From IMG/VR virus record IMGVR_UViG_3300021131_000057, positions 1-21,907 of that record: 21,907 nt of DNA; one strand, written 5' to 3'. Source of the stretch: a virus. Position 1 is the stretch's first letter; every line of letters begins with the position of its first letter. The notes below the pieces were generated by a model. That model was given only the letters and a program-made list of their open reading frames with translations, was not told the origin of the DNA and did not search any database. The translations under genes and the position numbers were made by a program. Of the stretch, positions 1 to 7,083 are shown one piece after another.

Positions 1-759
1 CATAAGGCCAAAATTACTCTTGGCAACTATAAACTCTTTGCTTTGTTGGTTGGCTTTATTTTCATAAATAAATACTGCCTCCTGTGGCTGGTACTCAAGG
101 TTAGCCAGCTCTGCCAGCTTCATATACAAACCAGCCTGCATAATGTGGGTCATAAAAGGCGCGGTTAAGTTATCCCACATTTTGTCTAAATTGCCGTCGT
201 ATTTGGCGGTCATTTGAGGCGCTTCAAACCTAAATGTTCCTGCACCGATAGACTTGATCTCAAGCATCAGAGGTTCACCAAGACCAAGCAAAATACCGTC
301 TGCATGACCATGAATACGCAGTGGTTCGTAAACTAATGGCACTTCTAAGTAATCATAATGTTTAATATCGATATCTGAATCGTGGTCTTTTGGTGTTCCC
401 ATAAAAGTATCGCCACACTCATTGCACTTCCACTTACCCCAAAGGTTACCCATTTCTTTGAATAAGTTCTGCCAACCAGCATGGATATCGTGTCCTACTT
501 GAAACACGCGCTTTTGACTAAGGCTGGCTTTGTATTTGCTAGGCGGTGGTGGAAAACCTAAAAGCTGGAAGTAAGAACTACGGTGGCACCAATCATCTTT
601 AACCATTGCAGATGGGTGCAAAACTGTTGAAGAACGCGAAGTATCAGCAGGCTTTGTTAATACGTATCTTTCCACTGCTTTAAGAACTCTAGAGTCATTC
701 TTACCCGCATCAAGAAACTTTTTAAGATTGCCACTAGGCTTTTCTCCCTTTAATGCCAT
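1..759 (-). CDS. RecB/Cas4-like PD-(D/E)XK exonuclease, 3' end outside window
   Basis: An open frame runs from an ATG at 757-759 to the left edge with no stop, giving 253 residues of a longer protein. It shows the RecB-family nuclease motifs in order: GHDIHAG (His93), GHADG (Asp154), EIK (Glu167, Lys169) and QAGLY (Gln208 to Tyr212, the QxxxY motif). Cys58 sits where Cas4/AddB-type nucleases carry the first Fe-S ligand; the other three would lie beyond the edge. An additional CNEC pair (112-115) has no visible partner pair. The family degrades DNA ends metal-dependently, and in phages it sits with recombination genes, which fits RecA and the small nuclease upstream. The start overlaps the whiB end by about 26 bases, with an AGAGGAG ribosome site inside whiB. 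Nuclease class is secure; Fe-S binding is inferred. Confidence 0.85.
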   Translation of the reverse strand, partial: MALKGEKPSGNLKKFLDAGKNDSRVLKAVERYVLTKPADTSRSSTVLHPSAMVKDDWCHRSSYFQLLGFPPPPSKYKASLSQKRVFQVGHDIHAGWQNLFKEMGNLWGKWKCNECGDTFMGTPKDHDSDIDIKHYDYLEVPLVYEPLRIHGHADGILLGLGEPLMLEIKSIGAGTFRFEAPQMTAKYDGNLDKMWDNLTAPFMTHIMQAGLYMKLAELANLEYQPQEAVFIYENKANQQSKEFIVAKSNFGLM

Positions 760-1066
760 GTTCTGTAACCCACTCCTCTAACGTAAGCCCAACCTTAGCA
801 GCTTTTCTTTTAAGAGCATTACGTTCACGATGACTTAGGCCACCCCAAATGCCGTGCTGTTCATCCATCTTATCTGAGTACAGTAGGCATTGCAAACGAA
901 CAGGGCATGCAGGAGCGCCATCTTTACCAAAACACACGGCTTTAGATTTATCGGCAATAGATTTATACTTGGCTTTATCGCGTGGTGGATACCAAAACTC
1001 CGTGTTCATTCCACGGCACTTAGCCTTATGACGCCAACCTTCGTTGTGTCCTACATCTTCGTACAA
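734..1066 (-). CDS. whiB: WhiB-family Fe-S transcription regulator
   Basis: A 110-residue WhiB-like protein. Four cysteines (17, 45, 54, 60) are placed to bind a [4Fe-4S] cluster, followed by the GIWGG turn (72-76) and a basic C-terminal tail with KRK and KGRK, expected to contact DNA or the sigma factor complex. WhiB proteins usually bind region 4 of the primary sigma factor and alter host or phage promoter choice. The start is TTG at 1064-1066, supported by AGGAG five bases upstream; the next ATG would lose Cys17. An oddity is that the second and third cysteines are eight residues apart, whereas the family norm is CxxC. Its position between nucleases and after RecA suggests expression with the recombination genes, but a role in phage timing or superinfection control is inference. 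Confidence 0.93.
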   Translation of the reverse strand: MYEDVGHNEGWRHKAKCRGMNTEFWYPPRDKAKYKSIADKSKAVCFGKDGAPACPVRLQCLLYSDKMDEQHGIWGGLSHRERNALKRKAAKVGLTLEEWVTEHGIKGRKA

Positions 1067-1071
1067 GTATG

Positions 1072-1108
1072 CTCCTGGGAAATAGACGGGGGCAATATCC
1101 CCTCCCAG
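1072..1108 (-). promoter_or_regulatory. Stem-loop over the whiB ribosome binding site
   Basis: In the mRNA sense a lower stem CTGGGA/TCCCAG (1103-1108 with 1075-1080) and an upper stem GGGG/CCCC (1099-1102 with 1089-1092, loop of six) form an imperfect hairpin with an eight-base bulge. Its 3' foot overlaps the AGGAG site (1072-1076) that serves the TTG start. It could limit whiB translation. There is no U-run after it, so a terminator is less likely. Function is inferred from pairing only. Confidence 0.45.
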
Positions 1109-1122
1109 AGGCTACAAGTCTA

Positions 1123-1452
1123 TCACAAAGTCTCTTTAAGCTCCCGAATCGTATCCCGCATTTCTATAAGGTCATCCTCAAGAACGATACAGTAGTTCTC
1201 ACCGTTGAGGCTAATGCCTAGTACTGGCATACGGCTATCTAAAACAGCCTCGTTTACTATCTTCTCTAGGATAGAAGCCTTAATACTGAACGAAGCTTTG
1301 CCAGTCCATTTATGTTCTACCAACCAATCTGTGGTTCTTACGTCGCCTTTTCTATTCCAAAAAGCACCGCTGGCAGCAGTACGCTTACCGCCCAGCTTTT
1401 TAGCTAGGCGGTCTTCGTGCTTACGACTTTGTTTTTGTCCTTCACTCTTCAT
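1123..1452 (-). CDS. Small PD-(D/E)XK nuclease, Hjc-like resolvase candidate
   Basis: A 109-residue protein with the compact PD-(D/E)XK layout: Glu13 in the first helix, a GKRTAASGA strand-turn, KGDV (Asp37) and VEHK (Glu46, Lys48). Archaeal-type Holliday junction resolvases and many phage resolvase-like nucleases share this order and size. It lies directly after recA with an 11-base overlap, which fits a role in resolving recombination or replication branches before packaging. The ASGA loop and basic N-terminus (KQSRKHEDRLAKK) would face DNA. Nuclease class is well supported by motifs; junction specificity is inferred from size, loop and neighbours. It could instead be a general structure-specific endonuclease. 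Confidence 0.65.
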   Translation of the reverse strand: MKSEGQKQSRKHEDRLAKKLGGKRTAASGAFWNRKGDVRTTDWLVEHKWTGKASFSIKASILEKIVNEAVLDSRMPVLGISLNGENYCIVLEDDLIEMRDTIRELKETL

Positions 1453-2518
1453 CAGAATCTTCGGCTACAAACTTAGAGCCCGATTTAATTGAGTCTAAGA
1501 CATCCTTTTCTAGGGCTTCCTTAAGGTCAATCTCCTCACGGATAGATACTAGAAGGGCGTCAGCACCTTGCCACTGGCGCTGTTCTCCATCGATGGTGTA
1601 GCGATAGTAGGCCCCTGCTCGGGTGATGACCTTGTTAATGATGCCCATAGCCACAATTTCCTTGGCAAAGTCATACTGACCACGGTCTACGATTCCGCCA
1701 GTACCAAAGTAGAAGTCCATAAAAGCGGTCTGAGATGGTGGGGCAGACTTGTTCTTGATGGTCTTGACCTTGATTGTCTGACCTACACGGTACTTTTCTT
1801 GACCTGTGCCTGCATCGATCCAATCATCTCGCTTGACCTCTACGCGGGTGAAGTAAGCATAGTTCTTACCCTTGCCACCTGGTGTGGTGCGTGGATCGCC
1901 ATACATAACTCCTACACGGTCACGCCATTGGTTAATCATAATGCCAATAAATGGGCGTTCATTTTCAGTAAGGGAGCGCTTAGATGCTTTACCAATCTTA
2001 CGAAAGAACTTGTTGGTTAAAAGCGCACCGCGTCCTACGGTTGCTTCATCCATTTCTTTGTCATCCTCCGCGCTAGGAATGAGGGCAGGAAGGCTATCAA
2101 TAACAACGCAATCCACGGACTTACTTTCAACAATCTCGATGACGGCTTCATAAGCCTCCTCCATAACGTTAGTAGAAATAACATAAACGCGTGACAGATC
2201 TACGCCACACATTTCTGCATAAGATGGAACCCATTCTTCTGCTGCAACCCATACAGTTGTGAACTCTGGATCACGTTCTTGGTTAGCTGCAACGGTTTTA
2301 AGTGCAACGGCAGTTTTACCATTTGACTCTTCACCAATAAGCTCATGCCATTGATTGACAGGCCACCCACCACCAAGTGCAACGTCAAAAGATAACGAGC
2401 CAGTAGTCATACGTCCGTGATCGTCAATAATATCTTCACCACGAATAATCGTGTCTTCACCAAACTTTTTATTAAGCTTATTAATTACTTTAAGTAGTTC
2501 TGCGTTTGCTAATGCCAT
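1442..2518 (-). CDS. recA: RecA recombinase
   Basis: A 358-residue RecA close to the bacterial length. Visible are Walker A GEESNGKT (62-69), Walker B CVVID (Asp141), the L1 region with VGRGALL (161-167), and the L2 region with MINQWRD (Gln197, the nucleotide-sensing glutamine) followed by TTPGG. The C-terminus is acidic (EDSDEE), as in cellular RecA, where it damps filament loading. It forms filaments on ssDNA and exchanges strands; in phages it supports recombination-dependent replication and repair. The ATG shares bases with the previous stop (TAATG), so it is translationally coupled to the zinc-ribbon gene. The catalytic Glu region (about 92-95) aligns with a one-residue shift from E. coli Glu96. 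Confidence 0.95.
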   Translation of the reverse strand: MALANAELLKVINKLNKKFGEDTIIRGEDIIDDHGRMTTGSLSFDVALGGGWPVNQWHELIGEESNGKTAVALKTVAANQERDPEFTTVWVAAEEWVPSYAEMCGVDLSRVYVISTNVMEEAYEAVIEIVESKSVDCVVIDSLPALIPSAEDDKEMDEATVGRGALLTNKFFRKIGKASKRSLTENERPFIGIMINQWRDRVGVMYGDPRTTPGGKGKNYAYFTRVEVKRDDWIDAGTGQEKYRVGQTIKVKTIKNKSAPPSQTAFMDFYFGTGGIVDRGQYDFAKEIVAMGIINKVITRAGAYYRYTIDGEQRQWQGADALLVSIREEIDLKEALEKDVLDSIKSGSKFVAEDSDEE

Positions 2519-2874
2519 TAAATGTGTCCAATGATTGTTTGCGGGTTATATCCACCTGTTGCTACCTGGCGTGATGGGGTTGCTGGACCACCACTTGCTT
2601 GTCCTCCTACAACTCCTTTACCAACGCCTGTTCCTGACTGTTGGATTGGGTATCCGCAATCGTAACAGCGCTTACGAGATTCTGCTGTTGCGCCACCGTA
2701 GTTACCGCTGCCACAACCAGGACAACGATCGCCCATCGGAACCTGTTGTTGTACTGGTGGATAGTTCTGTGGTTGATGCGGTTGTTGGTACACATTCGGT
2801 TTTGGGTTTGGTTGGTGCTGTTGCGGTGCAACAGGAGCTTGTTGGTTTACTTTATTTGCCCACCAATTACTCAT
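2518..2874 (-). CDS. Pro/Gln-rich protein with a zinc ribbon
   Basis: An 118-residue protein of unknown role. Residues about 11-45 are almost entirely Gln, Pro, Asn and Val, so disordered. A zinc ribbon follows with CPGC (Cys51, Cys54) and CYDC (Cys70, Cys73), then a Gly-rich tail. The N-terminus MSNWW is distinctive. It overlaps the upstream gene slightly and is TAATG-coupled to recA. The ribbon could bind nucleic acid or a protein partner such as RecA or polymerase; that is inferred from context only. A virion or assembly role cannot be excluded. Confidence 0.7.
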   Translation of the reverse strand: MSNWWANKVNQQAPVAPQQHQPNPKPNVYQQPHQPQNYPPVQQQVPMGDRCPGCGSGNYGGATAESRKRCYDCGYPIQQSGTGVGKGVVGGQASGGPATPSRQVATGGYNPQTIIGHI

Positions 2875-3304
2875 CGTAATCCTCCGTATGTATGTTAGAG
2901 TGAATCATATCAAGTTCTATAGCGGATGAAAACGCCACAATAAGAGACGAAAGAGCGACAGATTTAAAAAAAGCGATCATTATTTCGATGTCTTCCTGGT
3001 TGAGGTCGACCGAAGCCTCCATATCCTCTATCTCTGCTAGCTGTACGCTAGACAAGATTCGAGCGGTTAGCTCTGCAGTAACTTCAATATAAGGTAAAAG
3101 TGGCTGTATTTGTTCAAGGCGTGCGTCACTATCCTCACGTTCTTTTTCATGCCCTTCATCGCTAACTGGGTTAAGGCCTAGGTCAACAGCAACTTTATTA
3201 GGGTTATCTAGGGCAAGATCGTATAAAGACCAACGGGTTATTGTGCTAAATGGGATTTCTTGATGCTTGGGCTCTTCATCCCTAAAGCGTCTAAACCAAC
3301 TCAC
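2867..3304 (-). CDS. Acidic helical protein of unknown function
   Basis: An unrecognised 145-residue protein. It starts with a short basic stretch (SWFRRFRDEE), then becomes strongly acidic and mostly helical, with a hydrophobic helix at about 105-130 (MIAFFKSVALSSLIVAF) before an acidic end (EDYDE). That helix could be a buried core helix or a membrane contact; a single Lys inside it argues against a simple transmembrane span. The start is GTG, overlapping the polA stop as GTGA, so it is read by coupled translation straight after the polymerase. A polymerase or RecA accessory role is suggested only by this position. Confidence 0.6.
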   Translation of the reverse strand: MSWFRRFRDEEPKHQEIPFSTITRWSLYDLALDNPNKVAVDLGLNPVSDEGHEKEREDSDARLEQIQPLLPYIEVTAELTARILSSVQLAEIEDMEASVDLNQEDIEIMIAFFKSVALSSLIVAFSSAIELDMIHSNIHTEDYDE

Positions 3305-5277
3305 TTAGCTTGACCCCATCTCTGTACAGTCTTAACGTCTGCCAGTAATGGCACATCAAGAAGCTTAATGCCTTCCATAGCCTCACGAATCGCTTCTGCG
3401 GTCTCCTCAGCCTTGTTATCAGGGGTAAGAGTAACCAACTCATCGTGAACCGTTAGGAGAAGCTTAGCCTCTTTAGGGATCATGTCCTGGGCTCTAATCA
3501 TAGCAAGTTTCATAATGTCGGCTGCTGAGCCTTGGATTCGCGTGTTGAAGGCCTGCCTTTCAGCTCCAGCCTTGTCTCCAAAATTCTTTGAGTTGATCTC
3601 TGGCAAATACCTGCGGCGACCCAATACTGTGGTCACATAGCCCTTCTGACGGGTGCTATTAACCACCATAAGGCGATACTTATTAATGGAGTTAAACTTC
3701 TTGCTGAAGTCGTCTAACAAGGTCTTAGCCTCGGTTAAAGTACAGCCTATCTGCTTAGCAATCTTGTCAGGGCCTACGCCATAAGCAATAGACAGAACAA
3801 GGACCTTTCCAGCCTTGCGGTCTACTCCCATAGTGTCACCAATAGTGGTGTAGATGTCCCCACCCTCAAGGTAGTTCTTCATCATAATCGGGTCTTTAGA
3901 CATAGAGGCGATAACTCTAGGCTCAATCTGTGAGTAATCAGCTACAACTAATTTATAACCATCAGGCGCAAAAAATAGATTACGAATGGCTTTGCCGTGT
4001 GAGGTGTGCGGTGCAGGAACATTTTGCAGGTTTGGGTTACGGCTAGAGAAGCGACCAGTCTCAGCGCCATGTTGAATAAAGTCACAGTGGATCTTGCCGT
4101 CAATAAGCAAGCTTTCCTTGTATTCGGTCTTAGATTTACCGCTTACAGTACGAGTAACATCGCCGCCCAAATACGGAATAACGTAGGTGCTAAGCAACTT
4201 ATTAAGGTCGGCATAGGTCAGGATTGCAGCGGCAAGTTCATTGGATTCTCTATAAAGTTCTAGGGCTTCTGATGACACTGAGTAGTCAGAGGCATCAAGC
4301 TCTATCCCCTCTGATTGCTTGGTCTTGCCCTTAAGGGTCAACACCTTTGGCTTTAGCCCTTGACCGCCGTTCTCCTTCTTGCCGTAGAGCATGGCTTGCT
4401 TTTCAGGGTTAGAGTTAATATTAAATACCTTGCCAGCAATACGGTAGATTTCTGACCTAGCCTTTTCAATATCAATCTCAAGTTGAGCATGCAGGTCAAA
4501 TAACTGTTCTGTGTCGATAGGGGCGCCAGACAATTTCATATGGCACAGCACCTTAAGAACACCCATCTCCAAGTTCATAACATTGACAAGGTTGCCCTCT
4601 TCGAGCTTCTTTTGCAAGACGCTCTTATAAAGCATAAACGTGTACTTAGCGTCAAGATAAGCGTATTTAGCAACGGTACCGAAATCATACTTCTCAACCT
4701 CTTTACCAACACCTTTGACCATGTGATAGCCAAACTCACGCGCTAAGCAGTCATCAAGACCGCACTTATTCTTATTCTTGTTATCGTACAAAAATGAAGC
4801 AATCATCGTGTCAAAATAAGGCCCAATAGGGAACTGGTTCTCGTAGTACTTAGCAATAGAGGTTAAGTCAAAGATAAGGTTGTGACCAACCAAAGTGCGA
4901 TTATCACCAAACATCAATGGCTTTAGTGCAGCAAATACTTCTGCTGGCAATAACTGCTCAGGAGGCGGTCCAAATACTGTTGTGGCCTTCTTATCGTCTG
5001 TGGAGTAATCCTGTTCACGAAGTGGCAAACCAGCTTCTTTACGTCGCTCTCCAGTGGCTTTAAGTGGTCTAATAAGTTCTAAGAAATCACCGTTTGGGTG
5101 ACCAAGAGGAATGACATCGCCACGTCCGTGGGTAGCCATAGAAATCCAAAGCACTTCATTAACAACGGTAACGCCACGTTGTGGACCCACTGTTTCAAGG
5201 TCATATGCAAAAGCATCTTGCTTTAAGTAATAGGCAACTAATTCATCAAGTTGTTCTTTAGTCGTAATAATATTCAT
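3301..5277 (-). CDS. polA: Family A DNA polymerase with 3'-5' exonuclease
   Basis: A 658-residue replicative polymerase without the 5'-nuclease domain of bacterial Pol I. The exonuclease domain has DLE (Asp26, Glu28), NLIFD (Asn133 to Asp137) and YAYLD (Tyr205, Asp209). The polymerase domain has TGRFSS (from 407), motif A DYSQIE (Asp447, Glu452), motif B with Arg487, Lys491 and Tyr499, and motif C HDE (611-613). All catalytic residues are present. The residue matching E. coli Phe762 is Leu495, a state frequent in environmental phage polymerases. Start is ATG after AAGGGGG, a site that lies in a hairpin. It is the likely main replicase, working with the helicase, primase and ssDNA-binding protein encoded upstream. 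Confidence 0.97.
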   Translation of the reverse strand: MNIITTKEQLDELVAYYLKQDAFAYDLETVGPQRGVTVVNEVLWISMATHGRGDVIPLGHPNGDFLELIRPLKATGERRKEAGLPLREQDYSTDDKKATTVFGPPPEQLLPAEVFAALKPLMFGDNRTLVGHNLIFDLTSIAKYYENQFPIGPYFDTMIASFLYDNKNKNKCGLDDCLAREFGYHMVKGVGKEVEKYDFGTVAKYAYLDAKYTFMLYKSVLQKKLEEGNLVNVMNLEMGVLKVLCHMKLSGAPIDTEQLFDLHAQLEIDIEKARSEIYRIAGKVFNINSNPEKQAMLYGKKENGGQGLKPKVLTLKGKTKQSEGIELDASDYSVSSEALELYRESNELAAAILTYADLNKLLSTYVIPYLGGDVTRTVSGKSKTEYKESLLIDGKIHCDFIQHGAETGRFSSRNPNLQNVPAPHTSHGKAIRNLFFAPDGYKLVVADYSQIEPRVIASMSKDPIMMKNYLEGGDIYTTIGDTMGVDRKAGKVLVLSIAYGVGPDKIAKQIGCTLTEAKTLLDDFSKKFNSINKYRLMVVNSTRQKGYVTTVLGRRRYLPEINSKNFGDKAGAERQAFNTRIQGSAADIMKLAMIRAQDMIPKEAKLLLTVHDELVTLTPDNKAEETAEAIREAMEGIKLLDVPLLADVKTVQRWGQAK

Positions 5278-5281
5278 ATAT

Positions 5282-5330
5282 CCCCCTTAAAGGCGAAGGG
5301 GCTAGGCGAAAGGGGTAATAACGCCTAGCC
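5282..5330 (-). promoter_or_regulatory. Two overlapping hairpins in the polA leader
   Basis: Hairpin A is a perfect 9-bp stem GGCTAGGCG/CGCCTAGCC (5322-5330 with 5300-5308, loop of 13). Hairpin B is CCCCTT/AAGGGG (5296-5301 with 5283-5288, loop of seven) and buries the polA ribosome site AAGGGGG. The two share bases 5300-5301, so they compete at the boundary. A second CCCCTTT in the loop of A can also pair with the ribosome site. This looks like a translation switch or feedback site; no U-run follows, so a terminator is unlikely. Confidence 0.5.
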
Positions 5331-5347
5331 ACTTCACATCTCGTTAT

Positions 5348-6016
5348 TTAGATAAGAGCGTTAACAATCTCTGTTAGCTCATCTACGGAAAGACGACGGA
5401 TGTCTGAAGGATCAAAAGGATTCATCTCTGCAATTTGCGCATCGACCTTTGCTTCATCAATTCCGTAATCTTCCATAAGATCACGACCCTTAACTGGGGT
5501 AACAGTAAACACGACCGCCTGCATTGCGCCACGGCGGGACAACGACCAATAATTCTTGGAAAGAGGCCCTGCAATGGATGACTCTGCAGCATGCAACTGC
5601 TTGAATAATGTTGGAGCGGCATTTAGCCGAGTAAGTGTCGCTGTTCCATCTGGGCTGATAACAGCAACAGAGAACGCACGACGCTTTGATGGATAGTTGT
5701 CAGGAAGCTTCAAACAAATTGGGCAACCCTTTTCGAGGCACACAAAGGACTTCTGTCCTTCCTTCTTTTCATCAAGCCAGTGAGCCTTGTATGTTGCATA
5801 AGGTCCGTCTGGATCGAGGAACTTGACGAGCTGAGGTTCTTCAGAGACTACGAGGTCTTTGGTGAACTGCTTAGGTGCGTCGATTTCTGCAGCAGCAGCC
5901 CAACCACTCTTAATTGGAGGGAGGGATGACGCTGGGCGATCTTCAATATCGCTCTGGATGTTTTCTGTTGCAAATTCATCCACTGGTGGGATGAAGTCTA
6001 TTGGTTGTACTGCCAT
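5348..6016 (-). CDS. Probable ssDNA-binding protein, T4 gp32-like zinc type
   Basis: A 222-residue protein. The N-terminal 60 residues are Pro-rich and acidic, likely flexible. The core (about 60-180) is beta-rich and carries His79, Cys93, Cys98 and Cys101, spaced like the His-Cys-Cys-Cys zinc site built into the OB fold of T4 gp32. Basic and aromatic segments (PSKRRAFSVAV, NYWSLSRRG) could bind ssDNA. A phage with its own polymerase, primase, helicase and RecA needs such a protein, and the gene lies directly before polA. The strongly acidic C-terminal tail of gp32 is absent. The call rests on the zinc pattern and position, since no overall similarity can be computed here. Confidence 0.62.
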   Translation of the reverse strand: MAVQPIDFIPPVDEFATENIQSDIEDRPASSLPPIKSGWAAAAEIDAPKQFTKDLVVSEEPQLVKFLDPDGPYATYKAHWLDEKKEGQKSFVCLEKGCPICLKLPDNYPSKRRAFSVAVISPDGTATLTRLNAAPTLFKQLHAAESSIAGPLSKNYWSLSRRGAMQAVVFTVTPVKGRDLMEDYGIDEAKVDAQIAEMNPFDPSDIRRLSVDELTEIVNALI

Positions 6017-6028
6017 TGTTATTTATCC

Positions 6029-6499
6029 TTAGTTAGTTGGTTTTGTTTCTTCTGCTTGGATTTTGGTCCAAGCCTCGGCAAGCTCAACGGTGAGTTGTCG
6101 GTTCGTACTCCAGTCTATACGGTTGACGTGGAGAACTTCAAATTGAGCAAAAAGGGCAATAGCTGCCTCAATCATTGCTCGGCTATAGAGACGGCGACCC
6201 TTGTGGTCTTCTCCGTTTTTGTTCTTCTTAGTGGGAAGTCTATAGGGCGGTGAAGGTAAGTAACCTTTTTGGTTCCATGTCCTAATGGTGATGAAGGGGC
6301 GATTTAGAGCCTGAGCAAGCGCCCCTGCAGTAAACAGCTCAATGTCCTTGCCATTAGGAAGAGGCTTTATATGAGGGTGCAAATCCCAAGAGGTTTCCTC
6401 TTTAGGCTTAGGTTCTTCAACTATCCGACGTTTTCTTTTACTTCCTGGGTAAAAGTTTTCTAAGTCCGCAATAACGGAGTCAATAATGTCATCAGCCAT
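6029..6499 (-). CDS. MerR-like helix-turn-helix protein
   Basis: A 156-residue protein. A basic, acidic-flanked N-terminal tail (KRKRR at 21-25) precedes a MerR/excise-type winged helix at about 54-115: LFTAGALAQALNRPFITIRTWNQKGYLP, then a wing with basic residues, then GRRLYSRAMI. The C-terminal part is helical and lacks a recognisable effector domain or the cysteines of metal-sensing MerR proteins. It likely binds DNA as a transcription regulator or an architectural (Xis-like) factor. TAATG coupling joins it to the preceding coiled-coil gene. No target site can be assigned. Confidence 0.72.
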   Translation of the reverse strand: MADDIIDSVIADLENFYPGSKRKRRIVEEPKPKEETSWDLHPHIKPLPNGKDIELFTAGALAQALNRPFITIRTWNQKGYLPSPPYRLPTKKNKNGEDHKGRRLYSRAMIEAAIALFAQFEVLHVNRIDWSTNRQLTVELAEAWTKIQAEETKPTN

Positions 6500-6885
6500 T
6501 ACTGCACCAAAAACGCATATGATACTTTTTTAGGGAACATTAACTCAAGCTCTTCTGCTGTAAGTAAGTCCTTCTGATAAGCAACCAAAATAGCGTTCTG
6601 ATCTAAGCGCTCAATAGTCTCAACACACTCTTTATAAATGCCGTGTTTATTTAGAATTTCTGTGGCAACGTCTACATCAAGTGGCGTTGATTCTTTACGT
6701 TGGTTTGTAAGTTTAATGTCGCCAAACTCTAGGTACTTATGACCTTTAGCGGTAACTTCACCAAGCTTTTCTACTGCATCTTTAAGACGAGCTTTAAGCT
6801 CGTTTTGTCGCTCAGTAATAAAGTCTGCTTCGGCTTTAACAGCCATATATTGTTGAGCAAGTTTTTCTACGTCTTGTAGTTCCAT
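6499..6885 (-). CDS. Coiled-coil protein of unknown function
   Basis: A 128-residue protein I do not recognise. Residues about 5-45 form a charged heptad-rich helix (VKAEADFITERQNELKARL), followed by a beta-like stretch (KYLEFGDIKLTNQRKES) and a helical C-terminal half. The shape resembles small phage proteins such as Gam-type nuclease inhibitors, but no diagnostic motif supports that name. It starts after AAGGGGAA, a site that can pair with upstream bases, and is TAATG-coupled to the MerR-like gene. A DNA-replication accessory role is a contextual guess. Confidence 0.6.
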   Translation of the reverse strand: MELQDVEKLAQQYMAVKAEADFITERQNELKARLKDAVEKLGEVTAKGHKYLEFGDIKLTNQRKESTPLDVDVATEILNKHGIYKECVETIERLDQNAILVAYQKDLLTAEELELMFPKKVSYAFLVQ

Positions 6886-6887
6886 GA

Positions 6888-6907
6888 TTCCCCTTTGTTC
6901 TAGGGAA
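6888..6907 (-). promoter_or_regulatory. Hairpin over ribosome site of the coiled-coil gene
   Basis: In the mRNA sense TTCCC (6903-6907) pairs with GGGAA (6888-6892) across a 10-base loop, and the 3' arm is the ribosome site of the gene starting at 6885. The stem is only 5 bp, so it may be chance. It is listed because three other uncoupled starts here show the same layout. Confidence 0.3.
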
Positions 6908-6924
6908 GAGATTAGTAGGGAGGG

Positions 6925-7071
6925 TTACTTCTTGTCAAGATAGGCTTCAAGAGCCGCAATAATGATGCTTGTAACTGTTACCTTTTCAGCTGCTGCCTTC
7001 TTCTGCACAGCCTTCCAGAGGTCATCAGGCACGCGAATAGTGCGTGTGGGGGTCTTTGCTGGTGTAGACAT
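6925..7071 (-). CDS. Ribbon-helix-helix DNA-binding protein
   Basis: A 48-residue Arc/CopG-type protein. A short Thr/Pro/Lys tail leads into the DNA-binding strand TRTIRVP, then helix 1 (DDLWKAVQKKAAAEK), the turn and helix 2 (TVTSIIIAALEAYLDKK). RHH dimers insert the paired strand into the major groove of short repeats. I chose the ATG at 7069-7071: an upstream ATG at 7117-7119 is in frame, but its extra 16 codons would run through a nested inverted repeat that looks like an operator, and the RHH fold needs no extension. TATTAT lies six bases before the chosen ATG, fitting a leaderless actinobacterial transcript. Autoregulation through the adjacent repeats is inferred. Confidence 0.75.
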   Translation of the reverse strand: MSTPAKTPTRTIRVPDDLWKAVQKKAAAEKVTVTSIIIAALEAYLDKK

Positions 7072-7077
7072 TCTTAA

Positions 7078-7083
7078 ATAATA
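7078..7083 (-). promoter_or_regulatory. Candidate leaderless -10 element for the RHH gene
   Basis: TATTAT lies six bases upstream of the RHH ATG and matches the TANNNT -10 of actinobacterial promoters. Leaderless mRNAs are common in these bacteria, and no ribosome site precedes this ATG. No good -35 is visible; the proximal arm of the 13-bp inverted repeat occupies the region directly upstream. Confidence 0.35.

Noticed and set aside
1-759. Cas4 of a CRISPR adaptation module
   Set aside because: No cas1, cas2 or repeat array is visible; phage recombination exonucleases share the same motifs.
1568-2020. Plus-strand 150-codon frame, and other plus-strand frames up to about 114 codons
   Set aside because: They lie fully inside strongly supported minus-strand genes (recA, zinc-ribbon, primase, polA and others), lack ribosome sites and show no domain-like pattern.
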